From positions 46,929,550 to 46,993,549 of the forward strand of contig CM019702.1 in assembly GCA_009760885.1 (NCBI GenBank): a DNA stretch of 64,000 nucleotides, given 5' to 3'. The position numbers and the translations under genes are program-made. The DNA comes from Achatina immaculata. Lineage: Eukaryota > Mollusca > Gastropoda > Stylommatophora > Achatinidae. This document shows positions 45,796-57,653 of the stretch, piece after piece (position 1 is the stretch's first letter; every line of letters starts with the position of its first letter). Under the pieces are notes generated by a model that saw only the letters and a program-made list of their open reading frames with translations, was not told the origin of the DNA and made no database searches.

Positions 45796-46362
45796 CACTG
45801 CCAGAGTTGTTTTGGAGTAACAGAGTTACAACCTATGTTAACTCTGGCAAAATTGTGCGGTTTACTTGATTTTACACAAGCGGATTCTGTGATTTCTTGA
45901 AGGAGAAGGCACAATGGCTTGGAAAGAAGAAAGCACGACATATCCGACATAACCACAGTAACGAATCTCTATCGATGACACACAAAAACGAAATGGTTTT
46001 TTTTTCTACTTTTGGCGTTTTCATCCTTTTTGTGTGCGTGTGTGTGTTTTGTAAGTGACCCTTGAAAAAAGGCTTTATATGTGCTCATGTTACTTTTTGT
46101 CATTCTTGTTTCTGCCCACTTTCATTCACTCTTTCTATCTTTTTGTAAAACTGAATCACACACCTTCATTACTAGAACCAGTTCTTACCGAAGTCGCCAT
46201 TTCTCTTATCTCTGGTTTGGGGGAGGGGAAGGGGGAGGGGAAGGGGGAGGGGGAAAACAACATTGGACCACAGGCCCAACTCTTTCCCGTCAACTTCTCT
46301 GTCATGACAGTCCTTCACCGATGTTTTCTATGCGGTGTTTCTGCCGGTGGGCAACATCTCCA
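45796..46362. other. No gene seen
   Basis: Partly related to 41800-41960 (actagaaccagtt, ttgtaaaactga). Contains a GGGGAAGGGGGA run at 46210-46255. Confidence 0.45.
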
Positions 46363-46622
46363 GCTAATCTCTGAAAAGCTCCAGTATTCATCTGATAATC
46401 TCTGAAAAGCTCCAGTATTCATCTGATAATCTCTGAAAAGCTCCAGTATTCATCCGATAATCTCTGAATAGCTCCAGTATTCATCTGATAATCTCTGAAA
46501 AGCTCCAGTATTCATCTGATAATCTCTGAACAGCTTCAGTATTCATCTGATAATCTCTGAAAAGCTTCAGTATTCATCTGATAATCTCTGAACAGCTTCA
46601 GTATTCATCTGACAATCTCCAG
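46363..46622. repeat. 31-bp minisatellite, ~8 copies
   Basis: Unit ctctgaaaagctccagtatt plus catctgataat. A cttc variant appears in the later copies. Confidence 0.93.
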
Positions 46623-46699
46623 CTACCTTTGTTTTCCCTTGTTGTTGCCCTTGATTTAACAAGGATTATTGGAGCGCTATGTAATGTTCCCCCACCCCC

Positions 46700-46845
46700 A
46701 CCCCCGTGTGGCACCAGTGACCTGGGAAGCAAAGAATAGGACCACTGTTCCCCACAAAGTATGGCCGTAAAAGGCGACTAAGAAGGGTTCAGCATAGGAC
46801 CTGCAACCCTGTCTGGTTAAAACAACAACAACAACAACAACAACA
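46700..46845 (+). mobile_element. Possible LINE 5' region with (AAC)n
   Basis: Contains tggccgtaaaaggcgactaa and ends in (AAC)n. I suspect a retroelement 5' leader because it precedes an endonuclease fragment, but this is weak. Confidence 0.35.
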
Positions 46846-46989
46846 TCGGAGTGCTACAGAAACATCAACAAGAAAGTCTACATATCAAGCCTTGATGGAG
46901 AAGCGAGGGACTGTGGTAGTGATACCACAAATGACGAGCAGGGATGCAAGCCGTGAGGAAGTCTCTAGTCCGGCTCAGTCCTTGACCAC

Positions 46990-47235
46990 CTCCAAGAATC
47001 AGCTAAGGATAGGACATGAAACACCCGCACCATGTTTGAAATTGGGAAAGCAGCACAAGTAGTTAAAGAGATGCAAAGGTACAAACTAAACATACTAGGA
47101 TTAAGCGAGGTCAGGTGGACTGGATCAGGGGAGATTACAACAAAAACATGAGAAATCATCTGCTACTCTGGCAGGTCAGATGATCAGCTTTACGAAGATG
47201 TGGGTATAATGATGGACAAAATGACAGGAAGGAGT
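46990..47235 (+). mobile_element. LINE endonuclease N-terminal fragment (family H)
   Basis: The plus-strand translation from about 47030 reads 'FEIGKAAQVVKEMQRYKLNI', then 'LGLSEVRWTGSGEI', then a stop. The Glu in 'SEVRW' is the conserved catalytic-site Glu of the EEP-type LINE nuclease. Only the first ~70 residues remain, with a shifted frame before them. Confidence 0.78.
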
Positions 47236-47269
47236 CTACTAGAACAGGAACTTTGTCAATTCAAGAACA

Positions 47270-47880
47270 ATACGAAGGGCGTTCAGAAAGTAATGCACCA
47301 CATCGTTTTTCTCAGGAGCTGTTTATTAAAAAGCATGACATTTATACACAATATACATGGATATGTCATGTAAACGTTGGTATTATTCAACATAATCCCC
47401 ATCAACGTGTATGGCTTTACGCCAGCGCGAAACAAGTGCGTGTATTCCTAGCCCATACCAGATTTCCTCTTGATTATGTAGCCATTTCTTCGCTGCATGA
47501 ATCACTCCCTCGTCATCTTCAAATTCGAGAGCTTTTGTAACTGCATTTGTACTACTATTGCTGACTGACAGCTATAAGGCCAAGTGGTGAGCAGTGATAC
47601 GCCTATCAGGAAGAATAATGCCCTCAGCGCATTCAACATTTCTGCATTGGTTGCTGTGGCAGGACGTCCACAGCGCGGCCGATCATGCAACTCCTTATCT
47701 CCACTTACTGATTCTTTGATTCTCTGAACCCAGCGACTGACTGTACTTCAGTCGACTGTAAAACTTCCATACACATCACATAGACGTTTGTGAATATTCA
47801 CAACTGTTTCCTTCTCTGCAGCGAGAAGTTCTATCATAATTCGCGCTTATACCGCAAGTTGCTAACATGCTCCATTTCAA
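47270..47880 (-). mobile_element. Mariner-like DNA transposon remnant, internally deleted
   Basis: The left end reads gggcgttcagaaagtaatgc, a mariner-type terminal repeat. On the minus strand an N-terminal helix-turn-helix region reads 'MIELLAAEKETVVNIHKRLC', 'DVYGSFTVD', stop, 'STVSRWVQRIKESV' and 'HDRPRCGRPATATN'. It is followed directly by the C-terminal block 'WLHNQEEIWYGLGIHALVSR' in another frame. The middle of the transposase, with the DDE/D catalytic residues, is missing. No second terminal repeat was found at about 47880, where LINE sequence resumes. Confidence 0.78.
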
Positions 47881-47884
47881 CAAT

Positions 47885-48240
47885 TAGACTGAGGGGATTT
47901 GAAGGAAGACGCCTCAGAAAATTGTTAGGAATACACTGGGAAGCACACGCGACAAGTGACGAAATAACCAAACGAACATTTTGAGAACATTACTAAAGAG
48001 GTCAAAAGAGGAAGGCTTGGTCACATACTACGAATGGAAAGAACAAGACACCCCTATACTGAAAAGAAAGAGGGGCAGACCATTGGGAATATGTAGACGC
48101 ACAATACAGGAAGAACTAAAGAAAGCAAGGAAAACATAGTTTAATCTACGCAGGTCTGCTCGGGACAAGACTGGCTGGAGAACCTTTGTCCACGTCTTAT
48201 GTTCCACTGGGAGTGCAGATGACTATGATGATGTAATACC
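47885..48240 (+). mobile_element. LINE RT C-terminal fragment (family H) with (GAT) tail
   Basis: 'LRKLLGIHWEAHATSDEIT', then in other frames 'GRLGHILRMERTRH', 'KRGRPLGICRRTI' and 'DKTGWRTFVHVLCSTGSADD'. This is the normal LINE C-terminus with frameshifts. Together with the endonuclease piece at 46990 it probably formed one element whose middle is lost. Confidence 0.75.
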
Positions 48241-48790
48241 CTAAACATACACCTAATCTTGGTGGGTGGATAACGGAAAAATCTTTTTTTTCCCCCTAAT
48301 AGCCATACCTAAACTAGTGTTAACACGTTACAAATTAAGAGGTGTTTCTTCAATACTAGTAACCTTTGAACAGACTCCAGTGCTGCAATACTTCTACCCG
48401 AATACTTCAGACGAACAGCAACTACTGGGGTCGCCCTGAACACAGAAAGCGTCTGGAAACATCTCCCAGGGGTGGGTCACGGGGGGAGGAAGAATGCTGT
48501 TTGATAGCTTGTCTGAAACTCTAGCGTTGACAGATCTCACAGCGTGGCTGTTGTAGATCCCAGGTTTGTGTTTTTGCATTGCCACGGCCAAACTATGAAT
48601 AGAATTAATCCAGAATATCATTTACGTCAAGACGGAAACAAACGCGACAAAAGCAACTGTTGAAAATTAAAAGATTGAATTCTGTACTGGTGAAAGAAAA
48701 TCAAAGTAAATTTTTTTTTTGGGGGGGGGGGGGGGTGGGGGTTAAGGGGAAAAAATGACGAAACACACAGACTAGATACACTGTGGTCAA
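48241..48790. other. No gene seen
   Basis: Unassigned, with a T9-G14 run at 48712-48734 that may be a sequencing weak point. Confidence 0.5.
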
Positions 48791-48794
48791 CATT

Positions 48795-49150
48795 AATGTT
48801 GAGATGTTAACACATTCACATTATGTACTAAGAACAAAACGTTAATGCATCCACATTATGTACTAAAAAACACAAAGTTAATACATCCACATTATGTACT
48901 AAAAAACACAAATACATCCACATTATGTACTAAAAAACAAAAACGTTAACACATCCATAGTATGTACTAAGAAGCAAAAACGTTAACAAATCCATATTAT
49001 GTACTAAGAAACAAAGGGTTAACACATCCATGTTATGTACTAAGAAACAAAGGGTTAACACATCCATGTTATGTACTAAGAAACAAAACGTTAACACATC
49101 CATATTATGTACTAAGAAACAAAGGGTTAACACATCCATGTTATGTGCTA
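48795..49150. repeat. 36-bp minisatellite, ~9 copies
   Basis: Unit about atgtactaagaaacaaaggg plus ttaacacatccatgtt. The length is a multiple of three, so the minus strand shows repeated 'MDVLTLCFLVHN'. Early copies are degenerate and shorter. Confidence 0.92.
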
Positions 49151-49214
49151 AAAAAGAAGGCGTATTAAGTCACACCGATACCAAATTACAATAAAAAGAC
49201 GGAAATCCTTTTTC

Positions 49215-49440
49215 GTTAACATCACATTATATTAGCTAAAGTCTATCGCCAACATCACATTACATTAACTAGCGTCTATCATCAACATCGCACTATATTA
49301 ACCAAAGCCTATTATCATCACATTATAATAACCAAAGTCTATGATCAACTTTGCATCATACTAACCGAAATCTATCATCATCATCGCATTATATTACCAG
49401 CGTCTACCGTCCACGTCACATTATATTAACCGGTCTACAT
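49215..49440. repeat. ~33-bp degenerate tandem repeat
   Basis: Variants of catcacattatattaacca and aagtctatcatcaa, about seven copies. Confidence 0.85.
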
Positions 49441-51129
49441 ATTTTTACCTGCCTTTTCTAGATAGATAAATTACAGTTTCATCTCTTCCTTTACTTTAAC
49501 CATAGCCCTTCGTCTGCTCTGAAATCTTTACCTTTATCCAGACTTTATTATCTTGTTACCGTACTGCCATAAACAATCATTTATATATATAAATATATAT
49601 ATATGGTATGAAAGAATCAGCAGGACAAACAGCTACATAACAAAAAAATTCGCTAATTCGCTCTTGGACGTTCTGTGGACAGAGTTCCCAAGACTGTTCA
49701 TGGACACATATTCTTCAAAGGTGCCTTCTAAATATTTTGAAACACAACCCAACAAAATTAAACACTTTCTCTTGCACATAACCGCCTGTTTTCAATCGAT
49801 TAAAAAAAAAAGAATAAACGTTACTGTGAATAGACTTTATAACAAACTTTGTCGTGAAAAGATTGATATTAGAAAACGCCATAGCTCTGTGATAAATGAC
49901 ACTTCTTTGAAAATAAAGATCTATCAGTTGCAAGAAACGTAGAATTTACTATGAAGTTTGTTTTTAAAGGAAAAAAAAACTAACCGTGAAAACTGGGATT
50001 CACAGCTTCATTCGGGGCTCTACACTGCCAGTTTTGCAAAATATAAGATTAGAAACATGTGTTCTATCATGTTATAAAGATAGATATGCTTGTTATCGCT
50101 AATACAAAGGATTGTTAACACATGTCTGATCTGAGAAAAAAAAAAAAAAACAAACTCAAGTTACCCAGCTTTAACAGTATGTGAAGACCATGACCTCTGA
50201 ACCCTGAACTTTTGTGCCGCTCTTATCAAGTTAAAAGTAAATTAGCAATGGCTGTTCTTCCAGCCATGAGAAGTTAGGAGAAACACACAGAGCTAATGTA
50301 TGCTACTCACTGAGTTTTCAACGGTACCAACACAGAGATGTTTTTGCAACGCCTTAATGCAGAAACAACGGGAAAAGATGGATAGTTTTTGCGAAAATAT
50401 GGCCCCTGTGTACTGTACTTAACTAATGTTGGATCGTTTATTTTGAATGACAGGTTCGAAACATTTTTAAAAGGGAGTTTTGAAAGTGTTTTCCCTTCTA
50501 AAATGTACTTTTCTGCACCTATTTAGTAAATATTATTATACAGAATCGCACAAACTTTTTTTCTGGCGATCTTTGACGCACTGTATTACAGACATGAGTG
50601 GGATTCTATATGAGAAGGTAAAGACACTTTAAGACACATCCATTACACTCATGATTTATTAATTCTAAGACTCCTTTAATCTTTTTTAAACCTTTAAAAT
50701 ATTAGGGGAAAAAAAGCTAAAACTCTGATCACTTGCTATTTTAAGCTTCAACTTTCGTTCTTCGTTTTAAATCTTTTCCTCGGCCAAGAATTACACCCAC
50801 GTCTGTATCGTCTCTGACATAAACACTGGGTGAACACCTGTAGAAAATTCTGGTCTTACCTGCACAATATCAACAAGGTCGTCCTTGACCGGCTGATTAT
50901 AAGAAAGGATTCAATTTATTTTCTGGTCAAAGGTCGTAAAAGCTTTGGTAGAGTACAAATACTGAAGTGACATGGACAGATATGGATGCTACGTAAGTTC
51001 AGTTACGTTTGTCTAAAATGCGTAATATTATGTCAATGGGTGATTGATTATATGCGTCTTTGTGGTACGGCAACCTACAAGCATCGCGTTGAATCATTTG
51101 TTTAAACGTGCTTTGACGCTAATACATAA

Positions 51130-51171
<42 letters not shown>

Positions 51172-51174
51172 CTG

Positions 51175-51290
51175 GAATAGAGTGAAAGATGTATGATAAA
51201 GGGCAGAATGTCAGACGGGCCTGCGTGCCCAATTCTTAACCCTTTTGAAATAAAGATCAATCGATCAATCAATCAATCAATCCCTCTCTC
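51175..51290 (+). mobile_element. LINE family D 3' tail with (ATCA)n end
   Basis: gatgtatgataaagggcaga, cagacgggcctgcgtgccca and ccttttgaaataaagatc, followed by (AATC)n. Copies are at 53335-53450 and 55170-55275. Confidence 0.82.
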
Positions 51291-51299
51291 TGAATAAGT

Positions 51300-51770
51300 G
51301 CCCAGGGCACATGAGGCTTTCGGAAGGATTTTCCACAACTGTCTGTCCTTGGCCTTTTTTTTTTCTGTTCCTGCCTAGGTGAGCCCTATATTGCTCAACA
51401 TCCTCTCTGTTGTTCTTCTCCATGTCTCTTTTAGTCTACCCTTACTTCTGTTCCCCTGTGGTATCCATCTTAGTGCTATTTTTGGTAGTGAGTTGTCAGT
51501 CATTCGGAGCACATGTCCCAACACTTGCCAGCATCTTTCCTCAATAATTGCTGTCAGTGGCTTCATCTGCATTTCTGCCAACAAGATGTTATTTCTTATG
51601 GTGTTTGGCCAAAATATTTTTTCTAATTCTTCGTAAACATTTAGTCTGGAAAGAATTCAACTTGTTTTTCTATTGTTTGGTGATTTTCCAGCATTCACTT
51701 CCATAGAGTAGTACACTTACAACATTACTCTTAAATATCTTGATTTTCGTATTCATGCTTACTAATATAT
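51300..51770 (-). mobile_element. LINE family C, 3' fragment (in copy 1)
   Basis: Minus-strand 'LAEMQMKPLTAIIEERC', 'GHVLRMTDNSLPKIALRW' and 'KETWRRTTERMLSNIGLT' then stop. It is 5'-truncated. Further copies are at 53460-53930 and 55290-55740. Confidence 0.85.
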
Positions 51771-51911
51771 AACTGCCACTGTGGTAAGTTGCTTCAGCGA
51801 AGAACAGAATCTCCGTGCATTCAAAATGTGGCGTGTCCGCTTGTTTCTAACGGTGAGCATTTCTCAGAACTCAGGTTTTTAATATAAAGAAACAGCAAGT
51901 CAGATGGTATG

Positions 51912-53278
51912 AACACTTTCTCTTGCACATAACCGCCTGTTTTCAATCGATTAAAAAAAAAAGAATAAACGTTACTGTGAATAGACTTTATAACAAACTT
52001 TGTCGTGAAAAGATTGATATTAGAAAACGCCATAGCTCTGTGATAAATGACACTTCTTTGAAAATAAAGATCTATCAGTTGCAAGAAACGTAGAATTTAC
52101 TATGAAGTTTGTTTTTAAAGGAAAAAAAAACTAACCGTGAAAACTGGGATTCACAGCTTCATTCGGGGCTCTACACTGCCAGTTTTGCAAAATATAAGAT
52201 TAGAAACATGTGTTCTATCATGTTATAAAGATAGATATGCTTGTTATCGCTAATACAAAGGATTGTTAACACATGTCTGATCTGAGAAAAAAAAAAAAAA
52301 ACAAACTCAAGTTACCCAGCTTTAACAGTATGTGAAGACCATGACCTCTGAACCCTGAACTTTTGTGCCGCTCTTATCAAGTTAAAAGTAAATTAGCAAT
52401 GGCTGTTCTTCCAGCCATGAGAAGTTAGGAGAAACACACAGAGCTAATGTATGCTACTCACTGAGTTTTCAACGGTACCAACACAGAGATGTTTTTGCAA
52501 CGCCTTAATGCAGAAACAACGGGAAAAGATGGATAGTTTTTGCGAAAATATGGCCCCTGTGTACTGTACTTAACTAATGTTGGATCGTTTATTTTGAATG
52601 ACAGGTTCGAAACATTTTTAAAAGGGAGTTTTGAAAGTGTTTTCCCTTCTAAAATGTACTTTTCTGCACCTATTTAGTAAATATTATTATACAGAATCGC
52701 ACAAACTTTTTTTCTGGCGATCTTTGACGCACTGTATTACAGACATGAGTGGGATTCTATATGAGAAGGTAAAGACACTTTAAGACACATCCATTACACT
52801 CATGATTTATTAATTCTAAGACTCCTTTAATCTTTTTTAAACCTTTAAAATATTAGGGGAAAAAAAGCTAAAACTCTGATCACTTGCTATTTTAAGCTTC
52901 AACTTTCGTTCTTCGTTTTAAATCTTTTCCTCGGCCAAGAATTACACCCACGTCTGTATCGTCTCTGACATAAACACTGGGTGAACACCTGTAGAAAATT
53001 CTGGTCTTACCTGCACAATATCAACAAGGTCGTCCTTGACCGGCTGATTATAAGAAAGGATTCAATTTATTTTCTGGTCAAAGGTCGTAAAAGCTTTGGT
53101 AGAGTACAAATACTGAAGTGACATGGACAGATATGGATGCTACGTAAGTTCAGTTACGTTTGTCTAAAATGCGTAATATTATGTCAATGGGTGATTGATT
53201 ATATGCGTCTTTGTGGTACGGCAACCTACAAGCATCGCGTTGAATCATTTGTTTAAACGTGCTTTGACGCTAATACAT

Positions 53279-53333
<55 letters not shown>

Positions 53334-54072
53334 CCTGGAATAGAGTGAAAGATGTATGATAAAGGGCAGAATGTCAGACGGGCCTGCGTGCCCAATTCTT
53401 AACCCTTTTGAAATAAAGATCAATCGATCAATCAATCAATCAATCCCTCTCTCTGAATAAGTGCCCAGGGCACATGAGGCTTTCGGAAGGATTTTCCACA
53501 ACTGTCTGTCCTTGGCCTTTTTTTTTTCTGTTCCTGCCTAGGTGAGCCCTATATTGCTCAACATCCTCTCTGTTGTTCTTCTCCATGTCTCTTTTAGTCT
53601 ACCCTTACTTCTGTTCCCCTGTGGTATCCATCTTAGTGCTATTTTTGGTAGTGAGTTGTCAGTCATTCGGAGCACATGTCCCAACACTTGCCAGCATCTT
53701 TCCTCAATAATTGCTGTCAGTGGCTTCATCTGCATTTCTGCCAACAAGATGTTATTTCTTATGGTGTTTGGCCAAAATATTTTTTCTAATTCTTCGTAAA
53801 CATTTAGTCTGGAAAGAATTCAACTTGTTTTTCTATTGTTTGGTGATTTTCCAGCATTCACTTCCATAGAGTAGTACACTTACAACATTACTCTTAAATA
53901 TCTTGATTTTCGTATTCATGCTTACTAATATATAACTGCCACTGTGGTAAGTTGCTTCAGCGAAGAACAGAATCTCCGTGCATTCAAAATGTGGCGTGTC
54001 CGCTTGTTTCTAACGGTGAGCATTTCTCAGAACTCAGGTTTTTAATATAAAGAAACAGCAAGTCAGATGGTA
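51912..54072. repeat. 2.15-kb segmental repeat, copy 2
   Basis: Nearly identical to copy 1; the main difference is a longer CT run (53281-53330). It is followed by the 32-bp minisatellite instead of another full unit. Confidence 0.95.
53460..53930 (-). mobile_element. LINE family C, 3' fragment (in copy 2)
   Basis: Identical coding sense to the copy at 51300 because it is part of the segmental repeat. Confidence 0.85.
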
Positions 54073-54159
54073 TGACCACGTTACTCGACTACCGCCTGAC
54101 AGTTTACCACAGAAAACATTTACGCTAACAGTTGTAGGTAAACAGAAGGAGAGGCCGTC

Positions 54160-54552
54160 CAAGCAGGAGGTTGATGAGAGAGATAACAGTCCAAGTAGGA
54201 GGTTGATGAGAGAGATAACAGTCCAAGTAGGAGGTTGATGAGAGAGATAACAGTCCAAGCAGGAGGTTGATGAGAGAGATAACAGTCCAAGTAGGAGGTT
54301 GATGAGAGAGATAACAGTCCAAGTAGGAGGTTGATGAGAGAGATAACAGTCCAAGTAGGAGGTTGATGAGAGAGATAACAGTCCAAGTAGGAGGTTGATG
54401 AGAGAGATAACAGTCCAAGTAGGAGGTTGATGAGAGATAACAGTCCAAGTAGGAGGTTGATGAGAGAGATAACAGTCCAAGTAGGAGGTTGATGAGAGAG
54501 ATAACAGTCCAAGTAGGAGGTTGATGAGAGAGATAACAGTCCAAGTAGGAGG
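54160..54552. repeat. 32-bp minisatellite, block 1 (~12 copies)
   Basis: Unit gaggttgatgagagagataa plus cagtccaagtag, with an agcag variant in some copies. One unit is 4 bp short. It is open in all three minus frames because 32 is not a multiple of three and the unit lacks stops on that strand. Confidence 0.96.
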
Positions 54553-55113
54553 CGATCTTTGACGCACTGTATTACAGACATGAGTGGGATTCTATATGAG
54601 AAGGTAAAGACACTTTAAGACACATCCATTACACTCATGATTTATTAATTCTAAGACTCCTTTAATCTTTTTTAAACCTTTAAAATATTAGGGGAAAAAA
54701 AGCTAAAACTCTGATCACTTGCTATTTTAAGCTTCAACTTTCGTTCTTCGTTTTAAATCTTTTCCTCGGCCAAGAATTACACCCACGTCTGTATCGTCTC
54801 TGACATAAACACTGGGTGAACACCTGTAGAAAATTCTGGTCTTACCTGCACAATATCAACAAGGTCGTCCTTGACCGGCTGATTATAAGAAAGGATTCAA
54901 TTTATTTTCTGGTCAAAGGTCGTAAAAGCTTTGGTAGAGTACAAATACTGAAGTGACATGGACAGATATGGATGCTACGTAAGTTCAGTTACGTTTGTCT
55001 AAAATGCGTAATATTATGTCAATGGGTGATTGATTATATGCGTCTTTGTGGTACGGCAACCTACAAGCATCGCGTTGAATCATTTGTTTAGAAGTGCTTT
55101 GACGCTAATACAT

Positions 55114-55166
<53 letters not shown>

Positions 55167-55885
55167 CCTGGAATAGAGTGAAAGATGTATGATAAAGGGC
55201 AGAATGTCAGACGGGCCTGCGTGCCCAATTCTTAACCCTTTTGAAATAAAGATCAATCAATCCATCAATCAATCCCTCTCTCTCTGAATAGGTGCCCAGG
55301 GCACATGAGGCTTTCGGAAGGATTTTCCACAACTGTCTGTCCTTGGCCTTTTTTTTTCTGTTCCTGCCTAGGTGAGCCCTATATTGCTCAACATCCTCTC
55401 TGTTGTTCTTCTCCATGTCTCTTTTAGTCTACCCTTACTTCTGTTCCCCTGTGGTGTCCATCTTAGTGCTATTTTTGGTAGTGAGTTGTCAGTCATTCGA
55501 AGCACATGTCCCAACAATTGCCAGCATCTTTCCTCAATAATTGCTGTCAGTGGCTTCATCTGCATTTCTGCCAACAAGATGGTGTTTGGCCAAAATATTT
55601 TTCTAATTCTTCGTAAACATTTAGTCTGGAAAGAATTCAACTTGTTTTTCTATTGTTTGGTGATTTTCCAGCATTCACTTCCATAGAGTAGTACACTTAC
55701 AACATTACTCTTAAATATCCTGATTTTCGTATTCATACTTACTAATATATAACTGCCACTGTGGTAAGTTGCTTCAGCGAAGAACAGAATCTCCGTGCAT
55801 TCAAAATGTGGCGTGTCCGCTAGTTTCTAACGGTGAGCATTTCTCAGAACTCAGGTTTTTAATATAAAGAAACAGCAAGTCAGAT
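54553..55885. repeat. 2.15-kb segmental repeat, copy 3 (5' part replaced)
   Basis: Matches 52718-54072 of copy 2. The first ~0.8 kb of the unit is absent, and minisatellite sequence joins at gcgatctttgacgcactgta. It has more differences from the other copies, including a 15-bp deletion in the LINE C part. Confidence 0.93.
55290..55740 (-). mobile_element. LINE family C, 3' fragment (in copy 3)
   Basis: Same fragment, with 'NSFQTKCLRRIRKIFWPNTI' open at its start and a short deletion after it. Confidence 0.85.
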
Positions 55886-55974
55886 GGTATGACCACGTTA
55901 CTCGACTACCGCCTGACAGTTTACCACAGAAAACATTTACGCTAACAGTTGTAGGTAAACAGAAGGAGAGGCCG

Positions 55975-56712
55975 TCCAAGCAGGAGGTTGATGAGAGAGA
56001 TAACAGTCCAAGCAGGAGGTTGATGAGAGAGATAACAGTCCAAGTAGGAGGTTGATGAGAGAGATAACAGTCCAAGTAGGAGGTTGATGAGAGAGATAAC
56101 AGTCCAAGCAGGAGGTTGATGAGAGAGATAACAGTCCAAGTAGGAGGTTGATGAGAGAGATAACAGTCCAAGTAGGAGGTTGATGAGAGAGATAACAGTC
56201 CAAGTAGGAGGTTGATGAGAGAGATAACAGTCCAAGTAGGAGGTTGATGAGAGAGATAACAGTCCAAGTAGGAGGTTGATGAGAGAGATAACAGTCCAAG
56301 TAGGAGGTTGATGAGAGAGATAACAGTCCAAGTAGGAGGTTGATGAGAGAGATAACAGTCCAAGTAGGAGGTTGATGAGAGAGATAACAGTCCAAGTAGG
56401 AGGTTGATGAGAGAGATAACAGTCCAAGTAGGAGGTTGATGAGAGAGATAACAGTCCAAGTAGGAGGTTGATGAGAGAGATAACAGTCCAAGTAGGAGGT
56501 TGATGAGAGAGATAACAGTCCAAGTAGGAGGTTGATGAGAGAGATAACAGTCCAAGTAGGAGGTTGATGAGAGAGATAACAGTCCAAGCAGGAGGTTGAT
56601 GAGAGAGATAACAGTCCAAGTAGGAGGTTGATGAGAGAGATAACAGTCCAAGTAGGAGGTTGATGAGAGAGATAACAGTCCAAGTAGGAGGTTGATGAGA
56701 GAGATAACAGAT
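55975..56712. repeat. 32-bp minisatellite, block 2 (~23 copies)
   Basis: Same unit as block 1, preceded by the same left flank (accacgttactcgactaccg). It gives spurious minus-strand frames of up to 307 codons. Confidence 0.96.
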
Positions 56713-57114
56713 ACTGAAGTCTCCAAAACAAACCGCCCAGCCCTGTCAATAAGTCTTACTTGTCCCATCAACACCGAAAGATACTTGAGGAAGAAGACAC
56801 AAGAAAAGTTTCTAATATTATCCTTTTGATGACAAAGTTTCTGTAGAAGTTAGTAACGTTTGTAGTTATATCACTGAAATGTAGGAGCTAAGACAGGCTG
56901 TCTTTTTTTTTTTCTTTAAGTTTTAACCCTCTCGAACTCAGTTCAAAATGGCGCGGCAAATTCTTAAACGCAAGTTTCTATTGGGATTCTAAATTAAAAA
57001 CAAGACTTTATGAATAAATTCGGCAACCACCAGCCCTATTAGCTGATGGCTACTGCTTTCGAAATGATTATTGAAATATTACGCATTACAAAACATCTCA
57101 CTTGAAACACTCTT
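56713..57114. other. Intron, nothing recognised
   Basis: Unassigned sequence between the minisatellite and the repeats before exon 1. Confidence 0.5.
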
Positions 57115-57400
57115 ATGCCACACTATTTCATATTTTCACAAGAACTTCTCACTTTTAAACTCTTAAAGCCACAACATTTCACATTTTTACAACAAGAACT
57201 TCTTACTCTTAAACTCTGAAAGCAACATTTCACATTTTTACAAGAACTTCTCACTCTTAAACTCTGAAAGCCACAACATTTCACATTTTTACAACAAGAA
57301 CTTCTTACTCTTAAACTCTGAAAGCAACATTTCACATTTTACAAGAAGAACTTCTCACTCTTAAACTCTGAAAGTCACAACATTTCACACTTTTACACAA
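57115..57400. repeat. ~53-bp/100-bp degenerate tandem repeat
   Basis: Alternating forms of cacatttttacaacaagaac, ttcttactcttaaactctga and aagccacaacattt, about five copies, in the intron 250 bp from exon 1. Confidence 0.87.
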
Positions 57401-57653
57401 ATACTCATTGGATCTTTGGCACAACTGAGGAGACGCATTTGTATGTGGTTACCTTCGGATCAGCATATTTCTGATAGTTTAGCTTCTACAACAGGCGTTG
57501 TTTATCATTACTAACTAAACATTGCCGCTTTATAGATCTGAAACGATGTGAGGGACGACAATAAAAATAACCTAAATGATGACAACAGTAGTAACGCAGC
57601 ATGTGACTGTTATTTTTTGGATGATAACATAGTACAGTGTAAATAACACTCAC

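Larger units (their letters stand above)
49761..51911. repeat. 2.15-kb segmental repeat, copy 1
   Basis: Repeated at an offset of 2151 in copy 2. Holds unassigned AT-rich DNA, a CT microsatellite (51130-51170), a LINE D 3' tail (about 51175-51285, plus) and a LINE C 3' fragment (about 51300-51770, minus). Confidence 0.95.

Noticed and set aside
49553..49942. Plus-strand 129-codon frame
   Set aside because: No recognisable domain; its second half is part of the segmental repeat, and it has intron-like base composition.
54034..54581. Minus-strand frames of 139 to 177 codons
   Set aside because: Same minisatellite as above.
55851..56774. Minus-strand open frames of 225 to 307 codons
   Set aside because: They are produced by the 32-bp minisatellite, which has no stop in any minus frame. 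All three frames are open at once.
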